The notes under the pieces were generated by a model. That model had not been told where the DNA came from, made no database searches, and worked only from the letters and a program-made list of their open reading frames with translations. A stretch of 64,000 bases of DNA from Callipepla californica brunnescens (taxonomy: Eukaryota > Chordata > Aves > Galliformes > Odontophoridae): assembly GCA_023055505.1 (NCBI GenBank), contig JALIRH010000006.1, positions 25,889,105 to 25,953,104 of the forward strand, in the 5' to 3' direction. The position numbers and the translations under genes were made by a program. How positions within the stretch are numbered: position 1 is the stretch's first letter; every line of letters begins with the position of its first letter. Shown piece after piece: positions 13,756 to 27,500 of this stretch.

Positions 13756-14768
13756 TTCCAGTAAGTAAAATGACTAATGAGCATGGTGTATTATGTTCAG
13801 TTCACATTCCTAGAGATATTATTTTCTTTTTCTTTACAGAAATGTACCAGATAATTAAGAAAATCCCAATTTGCACACAATCACCATTCCCTTGAATTTT
13901 GTCATGGTACCTGCAGATAGATAAGAGGTTCCACAGATTTGATAGAACAGCATTTAAACTTCCCATTTTCATACTGCAGAACAAATTCAGTGATTTAAAA
14001 AGACAGATTATGTTTGGTAGCATCAACGACGTAACTACTGTATGACCAAGAACAATCACTGAACCATCTTTCATCAGTTAGATGTCAGGCGTGCTAGAGC
14101 CTGACATCAGAAGAAGGTACAGGCATGTAAACAATGGTAGCTGGCTATGCTGACTACTCCACACAGGAACTCAAGAATTTTGTTAAATGCAACAGCACTT
14201 AATCACACTTCTACGAAATCTGCAGAGAAGAAGGGGGAAGGGTTGTTACATATCTTCCAACTTGTTTTCCTAGTAATTATAAAAGGAAGGGATTTAACTT
14301 ACAGCATTTAATTCTGCAATAAAGGAAAGAAAACAAAACAACAAGTGCACTTGAGCCCATGCATACCGTATGAAAACGTTAACAGTACAATACGATTATC
14401 ATTAAGTAGTATGATAAAAGGCTACATTGCGTGAATAGAGTCCTTAAGAAAAAATGATTTATATAGATGCTTCAGCCAAATTAACTAGGTCCTTGGAGAG
14501 CCTTCTATCTTCTCCTAGAACGCTTCAATAAAAGGTCTGTGTCCCTCTCCCACATAGAAGGATCATTTGTTCCCATTCAAATACAAATTGCTATAAGGAT
14601 CCTTGATCAACAGTTGTATCCTGTGCTTAGCGTTCTGAAAAAAGTATGGACTCCACACAATTACTTTCTATTCACTCAGATAGTAGTGCTCATAAACAGG
14701 AGGGGACTATGAAAAAGAAAACACAAACTGAGGTATGCTGTGGCCAAAAAGAATTATTTGTCTGTTCT

Positions 14769-14774
14769 TTTATT
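14769..14774 (-). promoter_or_regulatory. Candidate poly(A) signal AATAAA
   Basis: AATAAA on the minus strand about 1.25 kb after the stop codon. It is followed 40-55 nt downstream (about 14716-14733) by a T/G-rich stretch reading GTTTGTGTTTTCTTTTTC, as expected for a cleavage-stimulating element. The AATAAA at 14914-14909 also has a T-rich region after it and is a rival. Confidence 0.35.
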
Positions 14775-16024
14775 CTTAATTAGACACAAATTATTTGATG
14801 GAACTCAACAGATGGATGTGGGGTCTCGATGTCAAATTTCTATTAAAATTTTACACTATGCAAAAAATAAAAAAAATATTTAAAAAAATATTGTAATTTT
14901 ATCTCCTTTTTATTTTCATATATACACTAAAGATGCGTTCAGGAATTCTCAAATGTCTGCATATGACTAATGAAATCTTTTATCTGTAAGGAACCAACAA
15001 ATTCTAACATTTTTTTTTTCCATGAAGCCTACACGCTCAAAGGTAAAGGAATCTTTCAATTAGGTAGGACATACTTTTGCACCCCAAAACGTTTCAGATT
15101 TTAGTTGGGAATTGTGTGAGAATTGTCTCTTAGTGCAATTTCCTCATCTCCAGTACGATGTCTGTGCTCTTTGAAACATGTACCCCCTTCCTTCTGCAAC
15201 AATGATCTTGATCTTGACATATGTTCAAATACACCAATTGAACATAAAAATGATGCTCCTTCTTCACTGAAGTTACATGCAAAACTGTATGCCAGGTGCT
15301 ATAAGAGCAGAGAATGGCCCTTAGAGCTACAGAATAATCAGAATAAAGGTTTTATTTCTACTGCATCTTTACTAGAACCCCCGCAACTGATCTAATGTTA
15401 GCTTATTTTTCAGAACAGAAAAGGTGAAGTTTGTGTGGCATAAAAATCACATTACCTCAACTTTACTTGAATAAATATACTTTTATGATGGGGGTATAAC
15501 TACTTCTCCCCTCCTCTACAAGTCTGCTGTTCCAGAGATTGTTTTTCATGTTAGCTCAGCCTTTAAAGGAATGTTAAATAAGCCCTACAGAGCCTCAACA
15601 GACATAATATAGAAAAATTCCACCTGATTCTCACACATTGCACTATCTCCCAGTGCCAAAACATTCTTTTCCACCACCGTATTACCACAGTTGTTTATGG
15701 TTCACTCAGTCTGGCACTTTTCATTGCTGGCAAACATCGCCTCAGGAACGGAAGGAATCAGCATTCTTATACAGTGGGCCAGTTTTCTTCTCAATGTTGC
15801 ACAAAGACGCACCAAATCATTTAAGACACACGAACCCTTCTGCTAGTGGTTGAATTACAAGTGAAGATGAGAAGATCCACAGGTCTTGCAGATGCATTAA
15901 TAATCTACTATGTGACACTAAAAGATTGGTGCAGAAATAACAGGATGTGAGTTTGAAGCCCCAGAGAATCTGCCCAAGTAATTAGTCCTGGACAAACTTA
16001 CACCAGCTTAATAGGTTTAAAGTG

Positions 16025-16272
16025 TCACCTTTTCTGCAAGGAAGGTGCTTGAGTAGAATGTAGTCTCTGTTTATACCTCTGCATCTGCTTTGACCGTGAA
16101 TGCAGTTTGTTGAAGAGCTCATGGAACTTATTTTGTGGAAATAAGGTTTCTAGAAATCTCTCCAGAAAGACGTATACCATTCTCTTATTCAGTTGAGTAT
16201 GCTGAAACATCTCAAAGACCCGAAGAATACCCTTCCGTGTTGTCTCAGCGCCTATGATGTGCTTCAATTCAT
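16025..16272 (-). CDS. SNX13: SNX13 exon 26, C-terminus and stop
   Basis: 248 nt, residues 888-969 plus TGA at 16027-16025. It begins [20 protein letters not shown] and ends with a basic tail and [10 protein letters not shown], the human C-terminus. The acceptor is TTTTTGTAG. It completes Nexin_C and adds a basic helical tail. Confidence 0.97.
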
Positions 16273-19200
16273 CTACAAAAATGAAATTTACATGGAAGAT
16301 TAAATTAATTCAACATTTCAGTTAATAACACAAATTAAGTCTTTCAAATAATTTGTCCAGGCTTCCTGTCGAATATTATGCAGCTTGAATTTTGAAGTAA
16401 CAGAGCTTCTATGATATATAGCATATCAAGCTAGATGTCCTCTCAGAAACAATCTCTGAAAACTACATCCATTCTACAATGTATATTGAATCACAGAATG
16501 GCTTGGGTTGGAAGGGACCTCAAAGATCATATATTTCAACCCTTCTGCACAGGCAGGGCTGCCACCCTCTAGGGTCAGGCTGCCCAGGGCCCCATCCAAC
16601 TTGGCCTTGAACTCATCCAGGGACAGGGCATTCACAAATGGCAGCCTGTGCCAGAGCCCTGAAACCCTCTGAGAAAAATAATTTCCTCCCTGCACATTCT
16701 CTAGCACTCCCATCTTTGAATTTAAAACCGTTCCCCCTTGCCATACCACTACCAGACCATGTACAAAGTCAATCTCTTGTTTAAAAGCTCTTTTAAAGTA
16801 TTTGAAGGCTGCAATAAGGTCCTTCTGAAGCTCCTCCCTCCTCTGGACCCACTCCAACAGTTCCACATCTTCCTTGTGCAAGGGGGCCCCAGACCTGGAT
16901 GCAGTATTCCAGGTGGGGCCTCATCGTGTACTGGAATATATGAATTTCATGTACTCAACTTAAATCCTCTAGTGAAACTAAATACTGGATTGGTTTTAAG
17001 AACTGAAGTTGCAAAGGTCACCCACCACACGTAAAAAATTTTCAATGCTTTAATAACTAAAACCATTCTTACTTGAAAGTCAGCATCTCTTTTCAGTATT
17101 TCAACAAATCAACAAGAATGATAATATTAACTCAAGAGCCAATATACAGTAAGAATTCTTTAGCTTCAATCTCAAATCCCCTTACCTGGCATTATCTCCA
17201 GTAATTTGGTCTTCCCTGCTACTCTTGTTCTCATTCTAATAGCTTTGTCCCTCCGTGGAACAGTCTCTGCTAAAATGCCATTGGGCCAAAAAGCATCTCT
17301 GTAACAAAAGCAAATCTGTCAAAATACATTAAAATTTTAATCAAATGGAAGGTTATTTTTAATCTTTCCAAATTATCTCATAAGATAAATACATGAAAGT
17401 AATTTGTACAGAACCAAACACATACTTATTATTAAAGAAGGGAAAAGGGGAAAATGGAATAATCAGAAGTAAATCTATGATACACTAAAATCTATTTACA
17501 GGTGCTTCATGCTTCATGGAATCAGGGGAAAGAAAAATTTAAGAATATATTACACAGCAAAAAACATTCAAATATAACATCAGCCTCTATTGTCACTGAC
17601 AGACTTTAAATTATTAATTATTTCAGCAAGATCTTCGATGGAGGTTAATCCATTAATAAGCCAGAAGTGAGATGAATACACTTCAGTCTACTGTACTGCT
17701 CCATACAAAATACAAACCGCAGCATAAAAAGCTGTTTTTTCCTCAACGAATGACATACTATTTTTCTGAGTAAGACACACATGTTCTTAACTCACAGTAT
17801 TAAAGAATGAAAAAAGAATCTCTGAAGTATGACCTTTCGACTACTAGATTACTCTACTTCATATCTTTCCCTCCATGTAAATAAAAGAAAAAGACATGGA
17901 GGGGTGTTTTGTTCCAACAAATACAGCTGAAGCCATTAAGCATTTTAGGAGTGAGAATGGTGAAACACAGATTTTTCTAAAGAGGGTCTGACAATTTCAA
18001 ACTCAATTCAGTTCAATTGTTCGACCTTGTATAGAACACATACTAGCATGGAGCTAGAGTTTTTAGTACTAACAACTGTTTGCTTTTTAAGACAGGACAT
18101 GTGCATGCCTTCACCATGGTTAACAAGACACTTCATCCAGTAACATGATGAATTCCAAATACCCCAGCTCTTCAGAACCAGTTAGAAAAGAACCTTTTAA
18201 GGAAAAAGTGAAAACTCCAAAATATTTTTATTTATGTTATGAATACTTTCTATCACTTAAAGCAACCAAAAAGCTGGGCTTGGTCAAACTGGATTTATAT
18301 ACTACAATAATATTCTCACAGAGAAAGAACAGAAAAGATGCACATATATTAGACGTCGATTGGCAAGTGCTCTGCAATTAACATGTATCATTTAAGATAT
18401 ACCTGAAGCGTTTCACAGCATCTGCTACTTGTTCAGGAGATGTCATCCAGTCAACATGATCAACTATTTTCCTAAAATCAAAGCAACAAGTCTCTTATTT
18501 TATTGTTTCAACAGAGGAAAAGAAAAATAAGTAAACAATTTTAAAGAGCATTCTAGTGCAAAGTGCAACTTCAGTTCTTCTCCAATGCTATCAAGTAGGA
18601 TCTATAAAATGGCACGTTATGAAAATGAACACTGATTCTCAAGATATAAATGTGAAGTCCCTTATCACTCTCTGAGCATTGCTAAAGCTAAAGGCTTTTT
18701 CCTACTTGAGTAAACGTATGATGACCGAGCAGGCTGGAAAAATGGCATTACATCTCAATATTCAAGTCTGGTATGTGGATGGAAACTATATAAACATATG
18801 TACACCTTTTTAAAAAAAAAAAAAAAAAGTTTGAAAATAGTAACAGTGTTCACAGAGTTACTGAATAGGGCAACATGTATTTGGAAGCACAGGTCTCAAG
18901 ATAACTCTCATCTGGCAACCAGGAATAATTTGAATAGGACCCGGTGCTATTCCTATTACCTAGTGTTGTCACTACTGATAGCACAAGAACTGAAACAGTG
19001 ATGTTGAAAGCATTAAGAATGTACTCCTTGAAGAGTAATAGCAAACTACTTCTCACCAGGCAGAAATTAAGTTTCTGATTCAAGGCACTAAGCCAAACTG
19101 ACAACTAAGCAACTAATTACAAGTCCAATTCACCTAATCTGATAGTGCTAGCGTACCATTTGTAACACTAGAGAGATGAAACCAGAAATAAGGCAGAAAG

Positions 19201-22200
19201 AATATTGCTAACTAAGAAATATAATGTAAAACATAGGTCAAAAGGAATATATAACACCTGTATCAGGTTACATTCACACAAGCATTAACTCTTCTGGCTA
19301 CGTGAAAGTGGAAATTCTCTGACATGTAAGTAGTACCAGAATTTGTCTTTCAGCAACATTCCATTTATCACCTTTTACATCACATTTGCACTTGGTTTCT
19401 TCATTCTCTTTAAAGGGAAAAGCATGTAGCAATTTAGCAATGTCAAAAAAGATTTCTAGTCAGTCTATATAAATTCACTCACACAATAGCTCTACATAAG
19501 AAAAACAGTACCTATTAATTGTGTCACCATATGTTGCTCTAATAAGCTGTTGAAGCAGATTCTTTATGTTTCTTCTTAACCATTGATTTCTTTCCTTTAA
19601 ATCAAATACTTCATCCATAAGGAGGAGCATTACTCGAAGTGGAATATTGTCATCCACCTGATCAAGTGAGTAAGAACAGAATCAGTAAGCATATTTCAGT
19701 TCACAACAGGTATAGTTTATGGGCCAAATGCTTCTGTATGAACATAATAGGGTCAGTAACACTTTGATCTATTGTCTATTATAATATGACATCTTCCATA
19801 AGTCTTCCACAACATCACCAAAAGCAAAGAAAGACTGAAAAATAGGGATAAACACCCTTTTTTTTTTAGAAAGGGTTATTGTATTCAAGTTGAACAAAGT
19901 TAACAGAAGAATGCATGAGCTGGAGACAACTTGTCCCCTTGCTTTTTCTTTGGTAGACAAATTCAGAAGCAATGAGAAACAAGAATACTTGACTGCAATT
20001 AATTACTTTTTAGTATTATTTCAATTTGAGTGCTTTTGTCAGCGAAGATTAACAAAAGTGTCATAATTTTATTTTTTATTAAAAGATTTTACACTGACTG
20101 GCTCATAGCTATGGAAATCCTAAAATGGGATTCACTAACTATGTGAAATTATTTTTAGTAATAAGTAGAGTACATTTGCAGTAACTGCCAACCTTATTGT
20201 TACCTTGTTTTTGAAGTATTAAATTTGAGGAAGAGTTTACTGAATTCTAGTTAGAATATTCATTTTTATTCTTTTTTTTTTTCCCCCCTACAGAAATAAG
20301 ATTACCTTCTCATGGCCTGCTTTTTTGGCACATGCCAAAATTTAAGTCTATACACTGTTAAGTTACTGCATGTAAGATAGCATTTGGAGTTGTATTACAG
20401 AAGAGAAAAGTTATTTATCACAAGTACAACAAATGAATTTTTTTCACTGAGTTGTTGCCTAAACAAAAAATTCATAACTAATACTTCATAGAATAGCAAG
20501 CTAGAATTATCTTAGGAGCTACTGAGAATTGTAGCTCCTATTCACTTTACAGAAGATCAATGAAATATTTGCAAAAAAGCTGCTTATGTATTTGAAAAAA
20601 TATTTAGTTTTGCCTGTGCAAAAACAGCAGCAACAGGAGTGCTAGAAGATGTATATTTGTAATAAGAAATTTACAGACACAGTCCGATAGAATGAAGAAC
20701 AATGAAGGAAAAGGAAAGCCCAGAAGGGCTCAAGTATTTTTACTCAAATAACAGACATCTCACAAGCCATCATAGCAATTATGCACAAGACGACAAACAG
20801 GAATGCTTTGATGTGTTCAAAAACCTAAAATGTGAATGGCAAAACAGGTGCAGACTTATGACCGTGGTAAACTGCATATAATCACTGATAATCTTACAGC
20901 ATTTCTGTCCTACTTAAATGTGAAAGTTGTTTCTTTTTTTTGTTGTTTCACTTCCATGTAGATGATCAACGTTTCAACCAAAAAAACATCAAAATACCAT
21001 GTTATGACGAGTTCAACTTCACTTTCAAGTTTCTTAATATTACTACTTAATTTATTTTTGGTATCCACATACTGAAAGTTTATTACTGAGGAGTATATGA
21101 ACTTTTTTTTTTCTTCTGTCTAAAAGAAATGCATATAAGACTACTCATGATCCATTAGATGAAGACTTCCTGAAATCAGTCCTAACTGAAATTATGCTGA
21201 CAGTCTGGTATCATACTTTCTTTGAATAGGAAGAAATAGAAGGAAGATAGAATAAAATCTTCAAGATATTATCATGTGAGCTTTAATGCACTGTTAAGGC
21301 ATCTTGGTACTAAGAAAGGACTTAATCTTAGAAGGAAACTTATGATTTTTAAAAGAAATTTAAGTGCCTTAAACACCTGCTTCTAAGTGCCTTGTTTATT
21401 TATCAGTGTCAGACTCACACTGTCATCAATTGTTGCTGCAACGCGGCAATGGTCAGGATCTGAATAAGTTTTCTGGATCAAAGGAGGCACCTGCAATTCA
21501 GAAAAGGTAATCTTTATGAAGGACAATACTGTAGAACACCAATAGATCAGATTCACCTTCATAACCAAGATGATTATGAAAACAAAAACAAAACATTTGG
21601 TTAAAGGTCAGTTGCATACTACAGCAGATTTTCATCTTCCAGTAAATCAGGTCTTGTATGACCATATAAATTTTCTCAAGTGCCTAGTGCTTTAAATGAA
21701 AAACTCTAAGTCTATATGCGACTGATGTTACTTATTTCCCTTTTATCTCAGCTTCTGCTTTGTCAAAGTCTTCCCAGTGAGTACACACCAGGGAAGCTGC
21801 CAGCAATGAGAAAGTTCAGAGGCAGTAATTCTCCCACAAGATCAAAACAAAGAAAACCAAAAAACCCCAAAACATACTCCACACAACATGAAAAAAAAAA
21901 CCACTTATTATTCCCTTTTATGTATAGCTCATCTTGGTTACTGTTCTACATCTACTATAAATAACTGTTATGATACTATAAAATGGAATGATTTCTGACC
22001 CAAGGACCTTACAGCAAGAGACACAAGCACAAGGGTGAGGGAAAAGAAGGTAAGGCAAACACATTAGGTAGATTTCTACTATGTTGTACTTCCAGATAGC
22101 ATGTCTTGCTATGACTCCATACCTTTATGGTGTTATATTTTAGGAATACATTAGATGAGAAAAGTAGTAGATGGCAGGACAGGCAGAAAGAAAATGTAAT

Positions 22201-24492
22201 CAATAACAGAATTCAACAAGGAATAAGCAGAAGAGACATTATCTCCTTAGAAAGTGTTGATACTTTGGCAAACGAATGCAGTGACTGCAGCAACCTATAG
22301 CATTATGAGAATGGAAGGTAAAAATCAATGACACCTCCACAATGTTCTCAAGTGACCTGAAGATGGATCCCTGCATAAATTCCATCTTCCAGTGTTTTAC
22401 AAAATACCAAAGAGAACTCCACATTTGCAGTGTAATGACTGCTGAATCCTGTAAAAATGGTATGGGTATAAAATAGACTGCTCTCCTGTCCAAGGACCTA
22501 ACTCTTCATTATAATACATAGCAAGTTAAAATGACTTGAGAGTCTCCTGTTAATTCACTGGTATGCATTAACTACCAAATATTTTCTTACCTTGAAAAAT
22601 GATTGCTTTATGTCTTGTCCCAGTCTCTCTGACATTTTACCCATGTTGTCTGACATTTTAGTCATTCCCTCTGCCAGGCTGTCAGGGAGAGACTTGACTG
22701 CATTTGATACATTTCTCATAGAGTTACGCAGTGGGTTTACAAATGTGTCCATCTAAAGGAGAAGATGTTGAACCAGAATTGTATAATCTATGAGGACACT
22801 AGTAAATTAATGTACTATGAGAAGTATCACACTGTTCTGGAGAACAATTATATAAAGGATAACTGTAATTGCTTAAGTTTGTTACACACTGCAGCAAAAA
22901 GTTTTAATTTCATTTTCATTTACTTCTCGATCCTTTCATCCCTGCTGCAAGTCTTCACGTCTTTCAACGGATCTTTTTCCTGAGTCATTTCCATTTGCTA
23001 TTCTTTAGCTTTTCTTAATTTATATTTGCTTTCCTTTTCTTGCCCATTTAATGCCACTTCTTCCCTCTAAGACTCCTACTTCCACAAGCATTTCACTTCT
23101 GCTTTCAACTCACCATCTTTGAAACATGGCTTTCACATACACCTTTTATTCAGTCCAGAGGTACAAATACTAATGTGAAGCCCAAAAGAATAGTGGAAAT
23201 TTTTAAGTTAAAGCAAATCTTAGTCAGTCATTACCTAAGTAATGACAAGAAGCATTTTACTGTGTTCCAGTGTTCAATATTTGAGAAATACAACAAGCTT
23301 GAACTTACAGTTTTAGATGTTTTTTGTATTAAAAAAAATTATTAGAAGTTTAGGAATAATTATATTTGCAAAAGCAGGTGCTCACTCAGACAGGTCAATT
23401 GAACAAAGAATCGTTTCTCTGAAGAGAGTTCTAGTGGCTTAATAAATGCACTGTTCAGAGCTCTAAATTTGATCAATGGCACTGCTTACAACAACAAAAA
23501 CACACAGCAGCTGCTTTTGAAAGGAAACGCATTTCATTTTTTTGGCTAAGGAGTGGACAGCATGTAACAGCAGCATATACAGAGTGAAGGATTGAAAAAA
23601 GGTATTAGAAGAAACGAGTACAAAAAAAAAAATCAGAGATGTCTCTGACAAAGTAAATTGCAACAAACATTGTTTTTAAAAAATCCTTAGTGCAATCTGT
23701 GTTCCTCCACTTCCTCAGATACTTTTGTAAAGTGTTTTGAAAGTGCAGCTTAATATATGAAATATTTCATGTATGAAATATTATATGTTCATATGTGAAT
23801 ATCACACATTCATATATAGTACATATGAATATCTGCTTAATATCAGTTCAATATCTTTGCTTAACACAGCCATCACACTGACAAAAGCTCTAATGAAGTT
23901 TTTGTGATAGTGTAAAACATTCTTACCTTCCGTGCAAAATCCCCCTTCCCTTTGCTGTAGGCTTTATTCTCCAGAAAGTCATACACATAGTGGGCTAGAG
24001 CTGGAGAAGCTTTCATCATTTCAGGATTTAACAGGAGCTGTGCAAAATATATTTTGAAAGGCACTTTTTAAGTAATTTTGAAAAGGGCCATGCAGTTTAG
24101 TGAAAGTTTACCATGCACACAGCTATCATATTTTGCAACAATTTTTTATTACTCATCCTCTAAGTTTTATTCCAACACAACTATTTTAAAGATGGAAACA
24201 ATCATCTGACAGGAGGTTTCTATAATTTTAACTAATATGTTAATTATAGCATCTCAGAGAAAAATACATTAAATACATTTCCATAACTTTTAAAACATCC
24301 ATTAAATCACATACTTTGGTGCTAAGTGACAGGGAAGTCCCTGTGAAGTAAAACATTTCTCATCTGAATGGGGAAGCTGTGTGGCTGTGGTACTTAGCAT
24401 AGTGGGCACCACGCCAACCCTTATGCAACAGCACAAGAGAAAGCAACCACAAAAATGAGTGTAATGGAAGAAACTTCAGCAGTGTAGTGCTC

Positions 24493-24523
<31 letters not shown>

Positions 24524-27500
24524 AGAGCAAAAAAGAAACAACTGGAATCTTATCAGCTCAAATAAGCGTGGGCAGAAATGGCAGAGAATAAAACTAAATG
24601 TCTTATGGCATACTATTTAGGATTTATCTCTTCATGATTTATTTGGGTGAATTCTCGTAGCAAACTGAGTAACAATATCAAAAAAATGAGCACCTGCAGG
24701 TTCTATAGTAACATCAGGAAGTACTGATGACAGATCTATGCCATTCATTTCTATTTACCCACATTATTGAAAATTTAATTTGTCATTTTAGCTTCAGCTG
24801 AAACACAGTTTTAACAACAAAAATTGCAGGCAAATTTCTACCTCAGAAAAAAAAGAATTTCAAACAGAAGTCATAACAACTTACCTGCAAATATGCATTC
24901 AAATCTTTTTTCCTCTTTTCCAAGAATTCTCTGTCCATGTTGTTAAATGTCTTTTTGCCAGGAAGTTTCAGGATATTTGCCAGATTTTCAAACTGGAAGA
25001 AAAAAGAGATATTTTGCTCTGTATTCAGTGGAAGTTCAAATCACCATGTAAAAAAAAAAAAAAAAAAAATGATGTCATTATATTCCCTTCTCATTTACCA
25101 TATAATGCCTGACAAGCAATTTCTACATCAAGCCCAGAACTCAGATTCCCGGCAGATGCTGAAATGTAGGTTGTCAAGAACAAGAACATGCCAACTCTCA
25201 GAAGATGGTCAAGGGCAAAATTTAATTTCAGGAGTTTTTAAATACAGATTTATGCAAGTATACTCTGCAACTGCAAATTATTCATTTCCTAACACCTGCT
25301 CAATAAGCTCAGGTTCAAGATTTATCATTATTATTTATGCAGAAGTCAGAAGGGTTATGACTATACATCAAGACAACTCATGCATCTTTCTAAAACATTT
25401 TCCTTTTCTTTTCCTATTTCCTACAAACTTACTAAAGAAGAAATTAAATTTTTAATCACTGGAATGTATTGCAGCACCCTGTTTACACAGGTTATTATGC
25501 ACCAGATGACTACTTCATTGTTTCGGTTTTACAATAAGATCAGCTGTTCCAGTGGAACAGTATAGAAAGAAAGGCTCTAACATTTCAGAATGTTGAAGAA
25601 TTTTGCTACGATTCTCAAGAGTTGAACTTTAAGAACCAAGATTATTCATGGACTGAATCCAAATACTTTCTCTAAACCTTAAATAATTTTTAAGGATAAA
25701 GACAGTATATAGTATCTGGCCTCTAAAAGGCTGTATACTTTCCTCGTTATAGAAGATCATAAAATTATATATTCAAAAAGAGTTTTATTGCATTTCAGGC
25801 CCTGCACATTGACTTTTTGTGAAGATAGCATTAACCTTGGAAGGACACAAAGGTTGTATAACATTTATGGCTTACAGAAAGCATCACATAACACTTCTTA
25901 CCCACATCACAAATCTCACTCACTTGCAAACTGAACAGAATGTGGTCTAGTTTTCATTTAGATACCAGTTATCTAAATAGAAGCATGTAAACAAAGAATA
26001 GCTTCCACTTTATAGATATTTACTTTGAATAACATCACCGAGTAAAAAAACTGGATGTGAATCAATCCAGCACTTTTTTCTTTAAAGTCATAGAATTATA
26101 GAATTGCTCAGGAAATTAATTTCAAAGTAAAGATTCAAACCTTTACCCGTAAGATGCCAATAAGAACATCAGAGATGAACACAAAAAAGGTTTCAGTGTG
26201 CCTGCAAACTCAGTAGGAATGCTAAATTTACTTTCAAAACAAAGCAATATTTGTTGGGCATTTGAGAAATCCAACTCTACTTCTTGTTCTTAAGAACACT
26301 GACTTTTTGATGTCAGATTTTACTCTGTACAATTTAATTCTGTGAATTACAGGTGTCTCATACTTTCTCTTTTAGGAGGTTTACGAATATGAGCATACAA
26401 GTATAGCAACAGAAGTTCAGTCTAGCAGTACACATCCTTTTATTACAGGAATTACATAGACATCATGTACTAAACAGTCGGACCAGTAAGCAGCTTAGTA
26501 CATATTACTACATGAATGGTTGAAAAGCGTGCATTAATGCAAAATACAGTGCTATTACTCCACATCACAACCCAGTTTGAGAAAGCCAGTGTTGCACCAC
26601 ACCATCACACTGGAAAAAAAAAAAAAAAAGTCCTTTCAAAGAAACCTTACCTGCTCAGTGATCCTCATGTGAAAGTCATGGAAGTCACTGTAGCGCCGAT
26701 ACGTCTTCCATGTTTCTTCACTGTTTGCGTTTCTCCGATGGACTGTGATAGCATACAGTGCATACGTCTTGCCATGGTCATTGCACACTCCTGCCACAGC
26801 ATATGGGTCATAGTCAGCACAGACTAGTAGTTTAAAAACAAAAATAAAAAAAGGAACAAACAGAAAGAAGGAAGACGAGAGGACACAAACGTGAAGTGAA
26901 GAAATGTCTGAAATGACAGATCTGAGAAACTAAAATGGACATGCAAGCAGAAAAGTCATCCCCTTATCTGAAAAACCACAAGTGTTTGAACTTAAATTTA
27001 ATTCATAGAGATTAAGTAGTCTTAAAGATAGAAAAGTTTCACTCACATGCAAATAATGAAAAACAAACGAATAGGAAAGGTTTGAACTTTGATGACTAGA
27101 GATCTTTTTAAAAAAATAACTTCAACCCAAAGAATTCAAGAGAGATGTGAAAGACAGCTGTGAAACCAGAAGAAATTCCAGTCTCCAAAGTACCTTTTCG
27201 TTGTATTTTAGAATGCTTACAATTGCAACAAAAAGCACTAACACCATAAACACTGATTTTTTTTCTTTAGCATTAGGAGTTTCTGGCTACAAGATAAAAA
27301 AACCAACCCCCACACTATTTCTCAGTCAACAAAAATTATATACACAAAGACATACACAAATGCATGTGTTCTGTATGTGTGTACATGTATACATATCCTA
27401 TGTATACACACACATTTTATGGAGAAGCCAATTTATAAATGGAAAGAACACAGATGGCTATATTGAAAAAGAAACATTTCACACTCCATTGAGTATTCAA

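Larger units (their letters stand above)
13174..16024 (-). other. SNX13: Probable SNX13 3' UTR (end not fixed)
   Basis: AT-rich sequence continues directly from the stop codon with no further coding exon and no recognisable transposon until well below 13 kb. AATAAA on the minus strand occurs at 15356-15351, 14914-14909, 14774-14769, 13263-13258 and 13179-13174. A perfect Pumilio-type element TGTATATA lies on the minus strand near 13700-13710 inside a TA/TG-rich tract. Which site ends the transcript cannot be told from sequence alone. Confidence 0.4.
16273..24884 (-). other. SNX13: SNX13 introns 19 to 25 (with exons 20-25 inside)
   Basis: Introns of 847, 1,174, 1,100, 1,761, 1,040, 1,104 and 913 bp. 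They hold the AT palindrome cluster (intron 20) and the CR1 copy (intron 25), otherwise AT-rich unique sequence with short homopolymers. Confidence 0.7.

Noticed and set aside
22591..22752. ATG at the first base of exon 21 as a start codon for a short form
   Set aside because: It directly follows a normal acceptor and matches an internal Met of the full-length protein; nothing suggests a promoter here.
24937..25455. 172-codon open frame on the plus strand
   Set aside because: It starts on the antisense of SNX13 exon 19 and passes through an A20 run into the intron; it is a shadow frame.
26088..26115. Possible tiny CR1 3' end (CATAGAATTATAGAATTGCTCAGG)
   Set aside because: It resembles the CR1 terminus for only about 25 bases and the following sequence does not match, so it cannot be called reliably.
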